64,000 nucleotides of DNA from Labilibaculum euxinicum (GCF_009795715.1 NZ_WTCR01000006.1:1-64000); one strand, 5' to 3'; shown: positions 14,569-24,669, counted from the first letter of the stretch. A program made the numbers and translations. The notes: a model not told the origin generated them from the letters alone.

Positions 14569-15837
14569 ATGAGTTTGTTGCTTAAAAATACAATGCGAAA
14601 ATTTAAAGTTTATAGAATCCAGACATTTATTGTTATTTCAATAATTGTTCTTCTTCTTCTTCTTTTAATTCAAATTAGATGGATAAGCAGAGCCAGAAGC
14701 TTAAACGAAGAGCAATTCAATCATCGTGTTGGCTTGGCCTTGCATGAGTCTGTCGATGAGTTTACAAAAGATCAGGAGAGTTGTGAGAAGATGCGGGAGT
14801 GCATGTCTAAATCGAAATACAACGCATCGGATAGTGAGCTTTTAAAGATGGAGGTGAGCCGCCTGGATTCAATTATTCATCAGCAATTTAAAAATTATCA
14901 GATTCAATCGCCATATACCATTGAAGTATTAAGTACTGCTGACGAGCAGCCTAAAAGTAAATGTTTTTACTATAGTTTGCGTAAAGCATTAAGTCACGAT
15001 AAGGCAATATTAAATGTCTATTTCCAAAAAAGAGAGAAAAATTTAATGGATAGTATGGGAAGTATGTTTATTTGCTCATTAATTCTTATTTTAATTCTTT
15101 GTACATTTTTTGGGATAACCGTTTTTTCATTGATAAATGATAAAAAGATTTTGGGTAGAACTACTGATCTGATTAATAATATAGCACACGAGTTTAAGAC
15201 ACCGATGGCAACAATTTCGCTGGCCAGTGGAATGTTAAAACGAAATAAGGTTTATGTCGATCCCAATCAAGTAGTTCATTATTCAAGCATGATTTTTTCA
15301 GAGAATAATCGCTTGAAAAGTCAAGTAGATCAGTTGTTGAAACTGGCTTGTATGGAACGCGGAGAATTGCAGTTAAATTCAGATCAAATAAATTTGCACT
15401 CCTTATTAAAAGAGTGTTCCGATTTTATTTCCGTGCAATTGGCAGAGCGGGAAGGAACCATTACGTACAAACTGAATGCGGAAAATGATATGGTTTGTGG
15501 TGATAAAGATTTACTGCAGAATGTATTGTTAAATCTTCTGGATAATGCAGTGAAGTATTCCGAATTTAAACCAGAAATAGAAGTTGAGACTAAAAACACG
15601 AATGGACATCTTTATATTGCGGTAACCGATAAGGGAATTGGAATGACTAAAGAGGAGCAGAAGCATGTATTCGATAGATATTACAGAGCTCCAACCGGCG
15701 ACTTGCATGATGTGAAAGGTTTTGGTATTGGCTTGTCCTATTCAAAAATGATCATTGATTCTCATAAAGGTTCAATAAATGTTTTGAGCAAAAGAAACTC
15801 TGGCAGTACCTTTACTATTGTTTTGCCATCAATCTAA
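14569..15837 (+). CDS. Sensor histidine kinase (RprX-like)
   Basis: A 422-residue membrane kinase: helix at about 18-38, a periplasmic sensor of about 125 residues, a second helix at 167-189, then HisKA with H207 in NNIAHEFKTPMATI and a HATPase domain with N box (NLLDNAVKYS), G1 (TDKGIGM) and G2 (GFGIGLSYSK). The periplasmic part has three Cys (72, 78, 132), notable next to the divergent Cys-rich exported gene. It probably phosphorylates the regulator encoded 10 nt downstream. The signal is unknown; metal or redox stress is a guess from context. Confidence 0.9.
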   Translation: MSLLLKNTMRKFKVYRIQTFIVISIIVLLLLLLIQIRWISRARSLNEEQFNHRVGLALHESVDEFTKDQESCEKMRECMSKSKYNASDSELLKMEVSRLDSIIHQQFKNYQIQSPYTIEVLSTADEQPKSKCFYYSLRKALSHDKAILNVYFQKREKNLMDSMGSMFICSLILILILCTFFGITVFSLINDKKILGRTTDLINNIAHEFKTPMATISLASGMLKRNKVYVDPNQVVHYSSMIFSENNRLKSQVDQLLKLACMERGELQLNSDQINLHSLLKECSDFISVQLAEREGTITYKLNAENDMVCGDKDLLQNVLLNLLDNAVKYSEFKPEIEVETKNTNGHLYIAVTDKGIGMTKEEQKHVFDRYYRAPTGDLHDVKGFGIGLSYSKMIIDSHKGSINVLSKRNSGSTFTIVLPSI

Positions 15838-15846
15838 AATTATTTT

Positions 15847-16539
15847 ATGACCAATTCTAAAAATATATTGCTAGTTGAGGATGATCCCAATTTAGGTCTT
15901 GTTTTAAATGAATTTCTAAAAATGGAGGGTTTTTCGGTAAGTTTAGCCCGAGATGGGGAGAAAGGATTCGAGTCTTTCTCTAATTCTAAGTTTGACCTTT
16001 GTTTATTGGATTGCATGATGCCAAAAATGGATGGTTTTACTTTGGGGAAAAAGATTCGTGAAATAAATCAAGAGATTCCCATTATCTTTTTAACTGCGAA
16101 ATCGCTGAAGGAGGATAAGTTAAAAGGTTTTGATTTGGGTGGAGATGATTATATCACGAAACCTTTTGATGAGGACGAGTTAGTCCGAAGAATTAATGCT
16201 GTGTTAAAGCGAGTAAATACAACTCCTGAAGTAAAAGAACAAATATTTAATGTGGGTAAATTTGTATACGATCATGCAAATCTTACTTTGACTTTAAATG
16301 GAGAAATTTTTCGGATTACTCAAAAAGAGGGGGATGTATTGTATCTCTTGCTTCAGAATAAAAATAATGTATTGCGAAGAGAAGATATACTGGTAAATGT
16401 GTGGGGCGAAAATGATTATTTTATGGGACGAAGCCTGGATGTCTTTATCACTAAATTAAGGAAGCACTTAAAATTGGATTCTACCATAAAGATTGAAAAT
16501 GTGCATGGAGTTGGTTTTATTTTATCAGAAAATAATTAA
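15847..16539 (+). CDS. OmpR-family response regulator (RprY-like)
   Basis: A 230-residue regulator: receiver domain with acidic pocket EDD (11-13), phospho-acceptor D55 in LLDCMMPKMDGF and the TAKSLK segment, then a winged-helix output domain (about 130-228, ending NVHGVGFIL). It forms an operon with the upstream kinase (9-nt gap). Likely targets are its own operon and the divergent Cys-rich gene through the TTGTTAA direct repeat at 14467-14484. Confidence 0.93.
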   Translation: MTNSKNILLVEDDPNLGLVLNEFLKMEGFSVSLARDGEKGFESFSNSKFDLCLLDCMMPKMDGFTLGKKIREINQEIPIIFLTAKSLKEDKLKGFDLGGDDYITKPFDEDELVRRINAVLKRVNTTPEVKEQIFNVGKFVYDHANLTLTLNGEIFRITQKEGDVLYLLLQNKNNVLRREDILVNVWGENDYFMGRSLDVFITKLRKHLKLDSTIKIENVHGVGFILSENN

Positions 16540-16574
16540 AATCCCAAACAACACATCAAAATCCATAAAAGTTG

Positions 16575-16582
16575 TAATTTTG
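16575..16582 (+). promoter_or_regulatory. Candidate -7 element for the YggS gene
   Basis: TAATTTTG (TAnnTTTG), 30 nt before the ATG. No clear -33 partner is seen. Confidence 0.35.
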
Positions 16583-16611
16583 AATCTGAAATTTAAAATC
16601 TGCAATTTGCC

Positions 16612-17277
16612 ATGAGCATACCTCAAATAATTAACACTATTCTAGCGAAAATTCCTGCTGACGTAAAATTGGTAGCAGTATCAAAAACCAAACCTAAAGA
16701 GGATATAATTGAAGCCTACGAAGGAGGATACCGGATTTTCGGTGAAAATAAACCACAGGAGCTGGCACAAAAATATAACGATCTTCCCAAGGATATAGAA
16801 TGGCATTTTATTGGTCATCTTCAAACCAATAAGGTGAAGTATATAGCGCCGTTCGTGCAGCTTATTCATGCTGTTGACAGTATTAAATTACTGAAAGAAA
16901 TTAACAAGCAGGCAGAGAAGAATAATAGAGTTATCAGTTGCTTGCTGCAATTTCATATCGCTTTGGAGGAAACTAAATTTGGTCTTACTATCGATGAGGC
17001 AAAAGAATTGCTTACTTCGGAAGATTTTAAATCATTAAAAGCGATTCAAATTGCCGGCGTAATGGGAATGGCCACATACACCAATAATGAAGTCCAGATC
17101 AGAAATGAGTTTGGTCATCTTAAATCCATATTTGAAAGTTTAAAATCAGATTTTTTTATTGACAGTCCTGAATTTAAAGAAATTTCAATGGGAATGTCGG
17201 GTGATTATATGCTGGCAATAAGTGAGGGCAGTACAATAATTAGAGTAGGAAGCACAATATTCGGATCGAGATATTAA
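16612..17277 (+). CDS. YggS-family pyridoxal-phosphate homeostasis protein
   Basis: A 221-residue cytoplasmic protein of the PLP-binding barrel (PLPBP/YggS) family, full length. It has the PLP lysine in KLVAVSKTKP near 28, FGENKPQELAQKY, WHFIGHLQTNKVKYI at about 62-76, and the C-terminal SMGMSGDYMLAISEGSTIIRVGSTIFG. It carries PLP and keeps free PLP and amino acid pools in balance, with no known catalytic reaction. It is probably transcribed separately from the two-component genes, given the 72-nt gap containing a promoter-like element. Confidence 0.94.
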   Translation: MSIPQIINTILAKIPADVKLVAVSKTKPKEDIIEAYEGGYRIFGENKPQELAQKYNDLPKDIEWHFIGHLQTNKVKYIAPFVQLIHAVDSIKLLKEINKQAEKNNRVISCLLQFHIALEETKFGLTIDEAKELLTSEDFKSLKAIQIAGVMGMATYTNNEVQIRNEFGHLKSIFESLKSDFFIDSPEFKEISMGMSGDYMLAISEGSTIIRVGSTIFGSRY

Positions 17278-17338
17278 ATTCCGGGTTTTTTATAGTCTAA
17301 GTCAGTACTAAGGATGTAAATATCTCTTTTGAATTTAC

Positions 17339-17346
17339 TATATTTG
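17339..17346 (+). promoter_or_regulatory. Candidate -7 element for the DHODH-like gene
   Basis: TATATTTG (TAnnTTTG), 38 nt before the chosen ATG at 17385. No convincing -33 element. Confidence 0.35.
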
Positions 17347-17384
17347 TTCGTTATCGATTGAAAAATATTAAAAAATCAAATAGC

Positions 17385-18389
17385 ATGATTAATCTTGAAA
17401 CCACCTATATGGGATTGCAGTTAAAGAATCCTTTAATTGTCAGCAGTTCCGGGCTTACAAATTCTGTAAGAAAAATTAAAATCATTGAAGAAAAAGGGGC
17501 AGGAGCTGTTGTTTTAAAGTCTTTATTCGAAGAACAAATTCGCAACGAAGCTAAAAATTTGATTGGTAAAGATCCTTCAAATACAAGTTATCCTGAAGCT
17601 GAAGATTATATTCAGACCTACATCAAAGGAAATTCCGTTTCGAATTATTTGACACTTATTAAGGAAGCTAAGAAGGCTGTTTCTATTCCTGTAATTGCAA
17701 GTATTAATTGTGTTTCTTCATCGGATTGGACTTCTTTTGCTAAAGAAATTGAAAAAGCCGGGGCCGATGCTATTGAGCTAAATGTGTTTATCGTTCCAAA
17801 CGACAGAAACATGAGTTCTGCGCAATACGAAAATTTATACTACGACATATTTAACGCCGTTAAAAAGGAAGTAAATATTCCAATATCAATGAAAATTGGA
17901 ATATACTTTACCAATTTATTTTCAGTTGCTAATCGTTTAAATGCCGATGGAGCCGATGCGTTGGTGTTGTTTAATCGTTTTTACGAGCCGGATATCGATA
18001 TTGAGAAAATGAAAATTACCAGTGCCGAAGTGTTGAGTTCAGCAAGTGATATTCGTAAATCTCTTCGTTGGGTTGGTATGTTGTCCGATAAAATTAAAGG
18101 AATTGATATTTCGGCTTCAACAGGTATTCATAATGGTGAGGCTGCAATAAAGCAATTGTTGGCAGGAGCTAAAACAGTACAGATTTGTTCTACTGTATAT
18201 GAGCATGGTTTCGATCAAATTACCAATATATTGGAAGATTTAATTAATTGGATGACCAAAAAAGGATTTAAAACTATTGATGAATTTCGTGGCAGTCTTA
18301 ATTATGGCAGTATTCAAGATCCTGGTCTGTATGAAAGAGCGCAGTTTATGAAATATTTTTCAAATAATGAAAAGGACGTTTTAATATAA
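17385..18389 (+). CDS. Dihydroorotate dehydrogenase-like protein (FMN TIM barrel)
   Basis: A 334-residue protein opening LETTYMGLQLKNPLIVSSSGLT, as in the class I dihydroorotate dehydrogenase/PreA group. SINCVSSSDWTSFAKEIEKAGADAIELNVF near 110-140 and VQICSTVYEHGF near 265 are further FMN-barrel features. In Bacteroidota this 'DHODH-like' paralogue exists beside the true pyrimidine enzyme, and its substrate is not established. An in-frame TTG lies at 17358, but ATG 17385 matches the family N-terminus and was chosen. It ends at a terminator shared with the converging HEAT-like gene. Confidence 0.82.
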   Translation: MINLETTYMGLQLKNPLIVSSSGLTNSVRKIKIIEEKGAGAVVLKSLFEEQIRNEAKNLIGKDPSNTSYPEAEDYIQTYIKGNSVSNYLTLIKEAKKAVSIPVIASINCVSSSDWTSFAKEIEKAGADAIELNVFIVPNDRNMSSAQYENLYYDIFNAVKKEVNIPISMKIGIYFTNLFSVANRLNADGADALVLFNRFYEPDIDIEKMKITSAEVLSSASDIRKSLRWVGMLSDKIKGIDISASTGIHNGEAAIKQLLAGAKTVQICSTVYEHGFDQITNILEDLINWMTKKGFKTIDEFRGSLNYGSIQDPGLYERAQFMKYFSNNEKDVLI

Positions 18390-18395
18390 AAAACA

Positions 18396-18420
18396 AAAGC
18401 CGCTTTTAAGCGGCTTTCTC
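18396..18420. terminator. Bidirectional terminator
   Basis: A 10-bp perfect stem AAAGCCGCTT (18396-18405) with AAGCGGCTTT (18408-18417), between converging genes. Confidence 0.85.
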
Positions 18421-18425
18421 TTTTA

Positions 18426-18947
18426 TTATAGTTGATCTATTATATGAATGGCTTCGTGAAGAATTCCCTTTTTTTCGGGAGATGCTCCTGAAATGGCATC
18501 TTTAAGTTTCGCCATCTCCACAGGCTTACTTTCTTCTGATATTTTTTCGGTAAGATTTTCTATTACTGTAAATGCTTCAAAGGAAATTTCAAAATCCGAC
18601 ACAATTAACAAATCAACAAAAGTTGAGATGTATTTTGAAAAATCAATACTGGTTTCCCAGCAAATTGAAATTAAAATTTTTCTAATTGTCAGATACTTTT
18701 CATCAGCGATTGCTTCTATAATAATTTTATCCGAATCCTGATTTTTTAGATCAGCAAGAAAATTATGGATTGCTGATTGTATTTCCTTATTGGAATTAGA
18801 AATCATCAGATCTAACAGAGGAGTAATATCTTCTGGTTTTCCTTCTTCGCGTAATTGATTGATTGAATCAAGTACCACTTTATTATCCAAAGAACTAAGT
18901 CCTAAGATTATGGAGTTGTGTAAATCCTTTTTACTAATATTGCTCAT
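18426..18947 (-). CDS. HEAT-repeat-like protein
   Basis: A 173-residue acidic, all-helical cytoplasmic protein without signal or membrane segment. Paired helices such as NKVVLDSINQLREEGKPEDITPLLDLMIS and NKEIQSAIHNFLADLKNQDSDKIII have the spacing of HEAT/ARM-like repeats. These act as protein scaffolds; no catalytic motif is seen and no specific function can be given. It is monocistronic and converges on the DHODH-like gene. Confidence 0.6.
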   Translation of the reverse strand: MSNISKKDLHNSIILGLSSLDNKVVLDSINQLREEGKPEDITPLLDLMISNSNKEIQSAIHNFLADLKNQDSDKIIIEAIADEKYLTIRKILISICWETSIDFSKYISTFVDLLIVSDFEISFEAFTVIENLTEKISEESKPVEMAKLKDAISGASPEKKGILHEAIHIIDQL

Positions 18948-19333
18948 TAAATTGTTCTTTTTATTCGATGCAAAACTAGTAATTTTTATTTGTTTTACCC
19001 CCTCTCAATATCATCTGTTTACTAATTGCATTTTCGTTAATTTGAGTTTGATTTAAGACCAATTGATTGGAACTTACTAATTGAAAGGATAGCTTTGAAT
19101 TGCTTTTTTTTTACAAAGACTCAAAAGTTGTATATCTGCATATGCTGATTTTGATTGCAAGAAATTAAGGAATAATTTTATGTTGAATGATTGGAGATGG
19201 ATAGTTTTGTGTGGAGAACATTCATTTTAACAGCAAAATGATCTTTTCCCATTTCATTTTGTATTGTGAAATATTCTTGAAAAAAAGATGTTGTTTTCTT
19301 GAAAAATTGTAATTTAAGTTCGTTGAAAGATAG
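18948..19333. other. Intergenic region with one good promoter
   Basis: No gene is supported. A 16-codon frame (19181-19231, MLNDWRWIVLCGEHSF) lies in the long leader of the next gene, with nothing to show it is translated. The promoter at 19066-19097 would give that gene an untranslated leader of roughly 240 nt. Confidence 0.4.
19066..19097 (+). promoter_or_regulatory. Bacteroidota-type promoter
   Basis: ATTG (19066-19069), 20-nt spacer, TAGCTTTG (19090-19097): a close match to TTG-N(19-21)-TAnnTTTG. Confidence 0.55.
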
Positions 19334-19348
19334 ATGTTAATCTTCAGA

Positions 19349-20218
19349 ATGAGTTCAATGAGAAAAATTATTTGGAGTTTAGGAATTATACTACTGTTCA
19401 ATTCATGCAATTTGTTTTCATCAAAAAAAAATAAAGAGCAGGTTTCTGAGGGAGAATTGCTGGAGTATCAGTTGATGAAGGAAAATGCGGATAAGATGAA
19501 GAGAATTTTCTTTGTACTTCCCAGCCCAATTGAAATTTCATTATTAATTAAAAAATCAGGAGTTCATTTTAGGGAAGATTTGTTGAATAGCATGGAAAAT
19601 TTACCGGGATATTCGACAAGCTCGTCAAGAGCGATAGCGCTGGGGGTTTATTGTGCAGATTTAAGCTATGCAAGCTTGAATGAACAATATCAGATCTCAA
19701 TTGAGTATATGAATGTGTCCAGAAGTCTCGCAGAATCGTTAGGGATTCTTAGAACAGTTGGACAGGACAAGGTTCGTTTGCTTGAAAGCAATGTGACAAA
19801 TAAGGAGTTGATTGTTGATATAGTATCGGAGATTTATATGGAATCGAATCAACAATTACAAGAGCAGGACAGGTATTCACTGTCTGCTTTGATGCTGATT
19901 GGAGGATGGGTGGAGTGTATGTATATAGCAACTCAAAGTGTTAACCTCAATAAGAAATCACATGAGGAGTTAATCAAACAAATTTTAGATCAGAAATTGT
20001 CTCTTGAAAGTATAAAAACGGTGTTGCGGGACAATCAGGCTGATCCAATTATTAAACCCATTTACCAGAACGTATTGCAGCTTGAGAAATTATTTGAAAT
20101 GAGTATTAAAACTTCAGATATGAAAGAGGGGGCTGATTTTATTGATTCTGTTGATGAATTGATATTTGTACAATTAGTTGCGAAAATAGGTGATATGAGG
20201 GATTATTTAGTTCATTAG
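19349..20218 (+). CDS. Putative lipoprotein of unknown function
   Basis: About 290 residues. A lipoprotein signal (MRKIIWSLGIILLFNSC, lipobox Cys followed by N) leads into a helical, signal-free body with no recognised catalytic motif (YSTSSSRAIALGVYCADLSYASLNEQYQ; ALMLIGGWVECMYIATQSV). ATG codons at 19334, 19349 and 19358 are in frame; 19349 or 19358 gives the best signal peptide. It is followed after 40 nt by another exported protein, and the two may form an operon ending at the 20694-20722 terminator. Function unknown. Confidence 0.7.
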   Translation: MSSMRKIIWSLGIILLFNSCNLFSSKKNKEQVSEGELLEYQLMKENADKMKRIFFVLPSPIEISLLIKKSGVHFREDLLNSMENLPGYSTSSSRAIALGVYCADLSYASLNEQYQISIEYMNVSRSLAESLGILRTVGQDKVRLLESNVTNKELIVDIVSEIYMESNQQLQEQDRYSLSALMLIGGWVECMYIATQSVNLNKKSHEELIKQILDQKLSLESIKTVLRDNQADPIIKPIYQNVLQLEKLFEMSIKTSDMKEGADFIDSVDELIFVQLVAKIGDMRDYLVH

Positions 20219-20258
20219 TGTGAAAATAATTTAAGAATACACATACAGCATTTTTAAT

Positions 20259-20690
20259 ATGAAATATTATCTATTGTCAGTCTTACTTGCATTCTTTTTT
20301 TCTGTTAATCTTGTATTTTCTCAATGTCTGGATTTTGCAAAAGAACATTGTAAACCTAAACTTGAAAATTATATTCATGATGGTAATTACAACGGAGTAG
20401 TACTAAATAAAGACGAGGAAGTCGAATTGCATAAAGCCTTTTTTAGCGGACAAAAATATCGTGTAGTAGTTGGCTGTGAAGATGAGATGCCAACAATACA
20501 TTTTAAAATTATCGATTCAGATCTGAATCTGATTTTTGATAACGAAGATAGTAATTACACTGATTTTTTTGATTTTGAATTGGATGAGGCTAAAACACTA
20601 ATCATATCTTTAGATTTTGTCAAAAATGAAGATACTGAATCTGAACAGAAAAGCGGATGTGTCTCTATTTTGTTTGGCTTGAAATTATAA
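20259..20690 (+). CDS. Small exported protein of unknown function
   Basis: A 143-residue protein with a signal peptide (cleavage after VFSQ) and a compact beta-rich domain. Three Cys lie early in the mature part (CLDFAKEHCKPK..., VVGCEDE) and one near the end (SGCVSILF), possibly forming disulfides. The family is not recognised. It lies 40 nt after the upstream lipoprotein gene on the same strand, which suggests a shared envelope-related role. Confidence 0.65.
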   Translation: MKYYLLSVLLAFFFSVNLVFSQCLDFAKEHCKPKLENYIHDGNYNGVVLNKDEEVELHKAFFSGQKYRVVVGCEDEMPTIHFKIIDSDLNLIFDNEDSNYTDFFDFELDEAKTLIISLDFVKNEDTESEQKSGCVSILFGLKL

Positions 20691-20693
20691 GTA

Positions 20694-20722
20694 AAAAAAG
20701 GTTCCTTTTAGGAACCTTTTTT
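20694..20722. terminator. Bidirectional terminator
   Basis: Stem AAAGGTTCC (20697-20705) with GGAACCTTT (20711-20719), with A and T tracts on either side. The uvrA stop codon lies within it. Confidence 0.85.
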
Positions 20723-23512
20723 ATCTATTTTTTCATTTAAATATCGTCCTGTATAGGAAGCTGAACAATGAACAGCATCTTCGGGAACTCCCTCAAAAAC
20801 AATCTGTCCTCCATTAATTCCACCTTCAGGACCTAAATCAATTAGCCAATCTGCACATTTAATTATTTCCATATTGTGTTCAATAATAATTAGCGTATGT
20901 CCTCTTGATATTAGGGCATTAAATGCATCCATTAATTTATTGATATCATGAAAATGCAATCCTGTTGTTGGTTCATCAAAAACAAACAGGCAAGGTTCTG
21001 CTTTTTCTTTCGCCAAAAAGGAAGCTAGTTTTACCCTTTGACTTTCACCACCACTTAAGGTGCTTGATGATTGCCCTAATTTTACGTAACCTAATCCTAC
21101 ATCAACCAGTGGTTGTAATCGTTGAACAATTTTCTTTTCTGTTGTGCTTTTACCCTGAGAAAAGAATTCAACCGATTCGTTTACAGTCATTTCCAATACG
21201 TCATGAATGTTTTTTTGATTGTATCTAATTTGCAGGATATCATCTTTAAATCTTTTTCCCTTACAACTTTCGCATTGCAGGTAAATATCAGCCATAAACT
21301 GCATTTCAACCTTAATTATTCCTTCCCCCTGACATTCATCACATCTGCCTCCGTCAATATTAAAGGAAAAATGTGAAGGTTTAAAACCACTATACTGTGA
21401 TGCTTTTTGATTGGCGAATAGTTTTCGGATTTCATCGTATGCCTTTAAGTAGGTAACAGGATTCGATCGTGATGATTTCCCAATTGGATTCTGATCGACA
21501 AATTCGATATCTTTAATAAGATGAAGATCTCCTTTAAGAGCATCGAAATGACCACTTTTATCGGAGTACCCGCCGTAATGTTTCTTTAAGGCCGGATACA
21601 GGATCGTTTTCACAAGAGAAGATTTTCCGGAGCCACTCACACCAGTGATAACTGACATGATATTTAATGGGAATTTAATGTTTAAGCCTTTTAGATTATT
21701 CTCCCTTGCACCAATTATTTCAATGAAATTATTCCATTTTTTTCGTGTGACGGGCACAGGGATCATCATTTTTCCGGAAATGTATTGAGAAGTTAAACTT
21801 TCCGATGACTTTTTTAACTGATCAATATTTCCTTGGAATACGACTTCACCGCCAAGCCGGCCGGCATATGGCCCTATATCGATAAGTTCATCAGCAGCTA
21901 AAATTATATCTTCATCGTGCTCAACAACAATAACCGTATTTCCCAAATCGCGCAATTCCCTCAAAACTTTTATGAGCAATTCTGTGTCCCGCGAATGAAG
22001 TCCAATACTTGGTTCATCCAGAATGTAAAGCGAACCAACAAGACTGCTTCCTAATGAGGTTGCTAAATTGATTCGTTGCGATTCTCCACCGGACAAACTG
22101 CTGGATAACCGATTAAGGGTTAGGTAACCCAATCCGACATCAGATAGGAAATTGATGCGGTTTTTAATATCAACAAGTAAACGACTGGCAATTTTTTCAT
22201 CCGTTTTATCCAAATGTAAATTTTGAAAAAAATCGTTGAGCTCATTCAATGGCATTAACACCAAATCCTGAATGTTTTTATCATTCACTTTTACATAGCC
22301 GGCCTCTTTTTTTAACCGGGTTCCTCTACAGTCCGGGCAAACTGTTTTTCCTCTGTAGCGGGATAACATAACCCGGTATTGAATCTTATATTGTTTTGCT
22401 TCCAGATATTTAAAAAAATCATTTAAGCCTTTAAAGTGCTTATTTCCAGTCCACAGTAAAAGTTTTTCTTCTTCACTCAATTCAAAATAGGAGCGATGTA
22501 TAGGAAAATCAAACTTATCAGCAGAATAGATTAATTTATTTTTCCATTCCTGCATTTTCTCACCCTTCCAGCAAACAACTGCATCGTCGTAGATGCTTAG
22601 TGTTTTGTTTGGGATAACCAGATCTTCATCAATACCAATTACCTTTCCAAAGCCTTCGCAGGTTGGACATGCACCAAGTGGATTGTTAAAGCTGAATGTG
22701 TGAACATTTGGATCTTCAAATACAATTCCATCGGCCTCGAAACGATTTGAGAAAGCTTGGTAATCTGTACTTCCATTAATAGAAAGCAGGCATTCACCTT
22801 TTCCTTCGTAAAATGCAGTTTGCAGGGAATCAGCTATTCTATTTTGAGTATCTTCATCAGAAGAAACTCTTATTCGATCAATTACGATATGAATTGGCTC
22901 ATCATCTTGAAGAAGACCAGGATTCTCAATTGCTTCAAAAATCTTATGGATTTCTCCTTTATTTTCTACTCTTGAAAATCCTTGTTGAGATAAAACTTCC
23001 AGCTGCTCTTTTTTACTTCGGTCGCCATTGTGCATTTCCGCTAAAATCATTACCGGAACGCCTTCTTCCTGACTAAGGATATACTTTACAACATCAGTAA
23101 TGGAGTGCCTCTTTACGAGGGTATTTGAAATGGGCGAGTAGGTTCTCCCTATTCTTGCGAAAAGAAGTTTAAGATAATCGTAAATCTCTGTTGATGTGCC
23201 AACAGTTGAGCGTGGATTACGGGTATTTACCTTCTGCTCAATTGCGATGGCAGGAGGTATCCCCTTAATAAAATCAACCTCAGGCTTGTCAATTCGTCCT
23301 AAAAATTGTCTTGCATAGGAAGATAAACTTTCCACATACCTTCGTTGTCCTTCAGCATAAAGGGTGTCAAATGCCAATGATGATTTCCCTGATCCTGAAA
23401 GCCCTGTGATTACAATAAACTTATTTCTGGGAATCTTGAGGTCGATGTTCTTTAGATTATGAACTTTTGCCCCTTTTATATAAATGTATTTCTCTGAATT
23501 CTTGTCCGCCAT
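20708..23512 (-). CDS. uvrA: Excinuclease ABC subunit A
   Basis: A 934-residue, full-length UvrA, the damage-recognition ATPase of nucleotide excision repair. Two ABC ATPase modules have Walker [10 protein letters not shown] (near 35) and GVSGSGKSS (near 635), and signatures [12 protein letters not shown] and [12 protein letters not shown]. Zinc-binding CxxC pairs include [15 protein letters not shown] and CDECQGEG...CESCKGKRF. It acts as a dimer with UvrB in the cytoplasm. It is monocistronic and divergent from the sigma-factor gene. Assignment is certain. Confidence 0.98.
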   Translation of the reverse strand: MADKNSEKYIYIKGAKVHNLKNIDLKIPRNKFIVITGLSGSGKSSLAFDTLYAEGQRRYVESLSSYARQFLGRIDKPEVDFIKGIPPAIAIEQKVNTRNPRSTVGTSTEIYDYLKLLFARIGRTYSPISNTLVKRHSITDVVKYILSQEEGVPVMILAEMHNGDRSKKEQLEVLSQQGFSRVENKGEIHKIFEAIENPGLLQDDEPIHIVIDRIRVSSDEDTQNRIADSLQTAFYEGKGECLLSINGSTDYQAFSNRFEADGIVFEDPNVHTFSFNNPLGACPTCEGFGKVIGIDEDLVIPNKTLSIYDDAVVCWKGEKMQEWKNKLIYSADKFDFPIHRSYFELSEEEKLLLWTGNKHFKGLNDFFKYLEAKQYKIQYRVMLSRYRGKTVCPDCRGTRLKKEAGYVKVNDKNIQDLVLMPLNELNDFFQNLHLDKTDEKIASRLLVDIKNRINFLSDVGLGYLTLNRLSSSLSGGESQRINLATSLGSSLVGSLYILDEPSIGLHSRDTELLIKVLRELRDLGNTVIVVEHDEDIILAADELIDIGPYAGRLGGEVVFQGNIDQLKKSSESLTSQYISGKMMIPVPVTRKKWNNFIEIIGARENNLKGLNIKFPLNIMSVITGVSGSGKSSLVKTILYPALKKHYGGYSDKSGHFDALKGDLHLIKDIEFVDQNPIGKSSRSNPVTYLKAYDEIRKLFANQKASQYSGFKPSHFSFNIDGGRCDECQGEGIIKVEMQFMADIYLQCESCKGKRFKDDILQIRYNQKNIHDVLEMTVNESVEFFSQGKSTTEKKIVQRLQPLVDVGLGYVKLGQSSSTLSGGESQRVKLASFLAKEKAEPCLFVFDEPTTGLHFHDINKLMDAFNALISRGHTLIIIEHNMEIIKCADWLIDLGPEGGINGGQIVFEGVPEDAVHCSASYTGRYLNEKIDKKGS

Positions 23513-23707
23513 ATTTATTATTCGACCCTGAATTAGGTTTCTTATAAGTTTACTAAAATCGAATCTACAAAGATATTTAACTTCTAAACATTTTCAAATC
23601 TCATTAAAAATTAGTTTATTGCATCTTGTTAAAGATATTTATTAACCATCAATAATAAAGGAGACATTGCTTATAGAATAATTTTTACACTGTTTTATTA
23701 AATAGCT

Positions 23708-24301
23708 GTGAAATTGAGAAAGACTAATCCTACCGATTATGATCTCGTTAAGCAATTCATTGATGGTAATCATGATAGTATTGACACTCTTGTAACCCGA
23801 CATAGGGACAGAGTATATACGTATATCTATCTAATTGTAAAAAATCATCAGCTTTCCGAGGACTTATTTCAGGATACCTTTATTAAGGTAATCCGATCGC
23901 TCCGTATGGGGAAATATCAAGACAATGGGAAATTTTTGGCCTGGGTGCTGCGAATAGCTCATAATTTAATTATAGATCATTTTAGAAAAGAGAAACAGAA
24001 CAATACCTTTTCTAAAGATGATTATGAATTGGATATTTTCAATTCGTCTAAATATTGTGAAGGCAACTATGAAGATGAACTTATTCAAAATCAGATTCAT
24101 GATGATGTTCGTAAATTGGTTGATGAACTACCTGAGGATCAGAGGGAAGTTGTTATTTTGCGGCATTATAAAGGTTTAAGTTTTAAGGAGATTGCCGAAC
24201 ATACTGATGTTAGTATCAACACCGCTCTGGGGCGTATGAGATATGCCTTAATTAATATGCGGAAAACAATTGAAGAAAAAAACATGAGTCTAACTCTTTA
24301 G
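23708..24301 (+). CDS. ECF-type RNA polymerase sigma factor
   Basis: A 197-residue sigma-70 family factor of the extracytoplasmic-function class. Region 2 (about 22-92) includes RHRDRVYTYIYLIVKNHQLSEDLFQDTFIKV and FLAWVLRIAHNLIIDHFRK; region 4 (about 138-185) includes LPEDQREVVILRHYKGLSFKEIAEHTDVSINTALGRMRYAL. The frame starts at a GTG (23708) with no in-frame ATG before region 2. A terminator follows directly and then a small protein gene. No anti-sigma factor with a membrane helix is adjacent, so the signal input is unknown. Confidence 0.92.
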   Translation: MKLRKTNPTDYDLVKQFIDGNHDSIDTLVTRHRDRVYTYIYLIVKNHQLSEDLFQDTFIKVIRSLRMGKYQDNGKFLAWVLRIAHNLIIDHFRKEKQNNTFSKDDYELDIFNSSKYCEGNYEDELIQNQIHDDVRKLVDELPEDQREVVILRHYKGLSFKEIAEHTDVSINTALGRMRYALINMRKTIEEKNMSLTL

Positions 24302-24328
24302 TAAGAATATATCATTTAAGAATAAATT

Positions 24329-24360
24329 GACTGGAAGATGTGCGTTTTCCAGTCTTTTTT
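24329..24360 (+). terminator. Terminator after the sigma-factor gene
   Basis: An 8-bp stem GACTGGAA (24329-24336) with TTCCAGTC (24347-24354) and a T run. Confidence 0.85.
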
Positions 24361-24422
24361 GATTCCGGATACTAAAAGGAAATTTTAATCGTTAATAGGA
24401 AAATAGAAATAATTATTTGCCT

Positions 24423-24662
24423 ATGAATGATGTTTATACTCTTTTAAATTTTGCCCGTAAAAATACAGGACAAGAAATGATTTCACTTATGGATCGGATT
24501 GCAAATTCTGATGTTTTCGAATCTGTTGAACTCGTTGAATATCTGGACAGATTCAAAGTGAAGTCTCAATCAAATCTTCTTCATCGTGTTTTAGGATTTC
24601 GTCAGTCCACGAAAAATGTGAATCTGAAATTGCCAGATATTGCAGAAATAGCATTAAACTAA
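24423..24662 (+). CDS. Small protein of unknown function
   Basis: A 79-residue soluble, mainly helical protein (NDVYTLLNFARKNTGQEMISLMDRIANSDVFESVELVEYL), starting at ATG 24423; a TTG lies 6 nt earlier in frame. No family is recognised. It follows the ECF sigma gene on the same strand but is separated by a terminator, so a regulatory link is possible but unproven. It is closed by its own terminator. Confidence 0.55.
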   Translation: MNDVYTLLNFARKNTGQEMISLMDRIANSDVFESVELVEYLDRFKVKSQSNLLHRVLGFRQSTKNVNLKLPDIAEIALN

Positions 24663-24669
24663 GAAATAG

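Noticed and set aside
19181-19231. Possible leader peptide MLNDWRWIVLCGEHSF
   Set aside because: Two Trp codons but no following terminator or antiterminator, and the downstream gene has no link to Trp metabolism.
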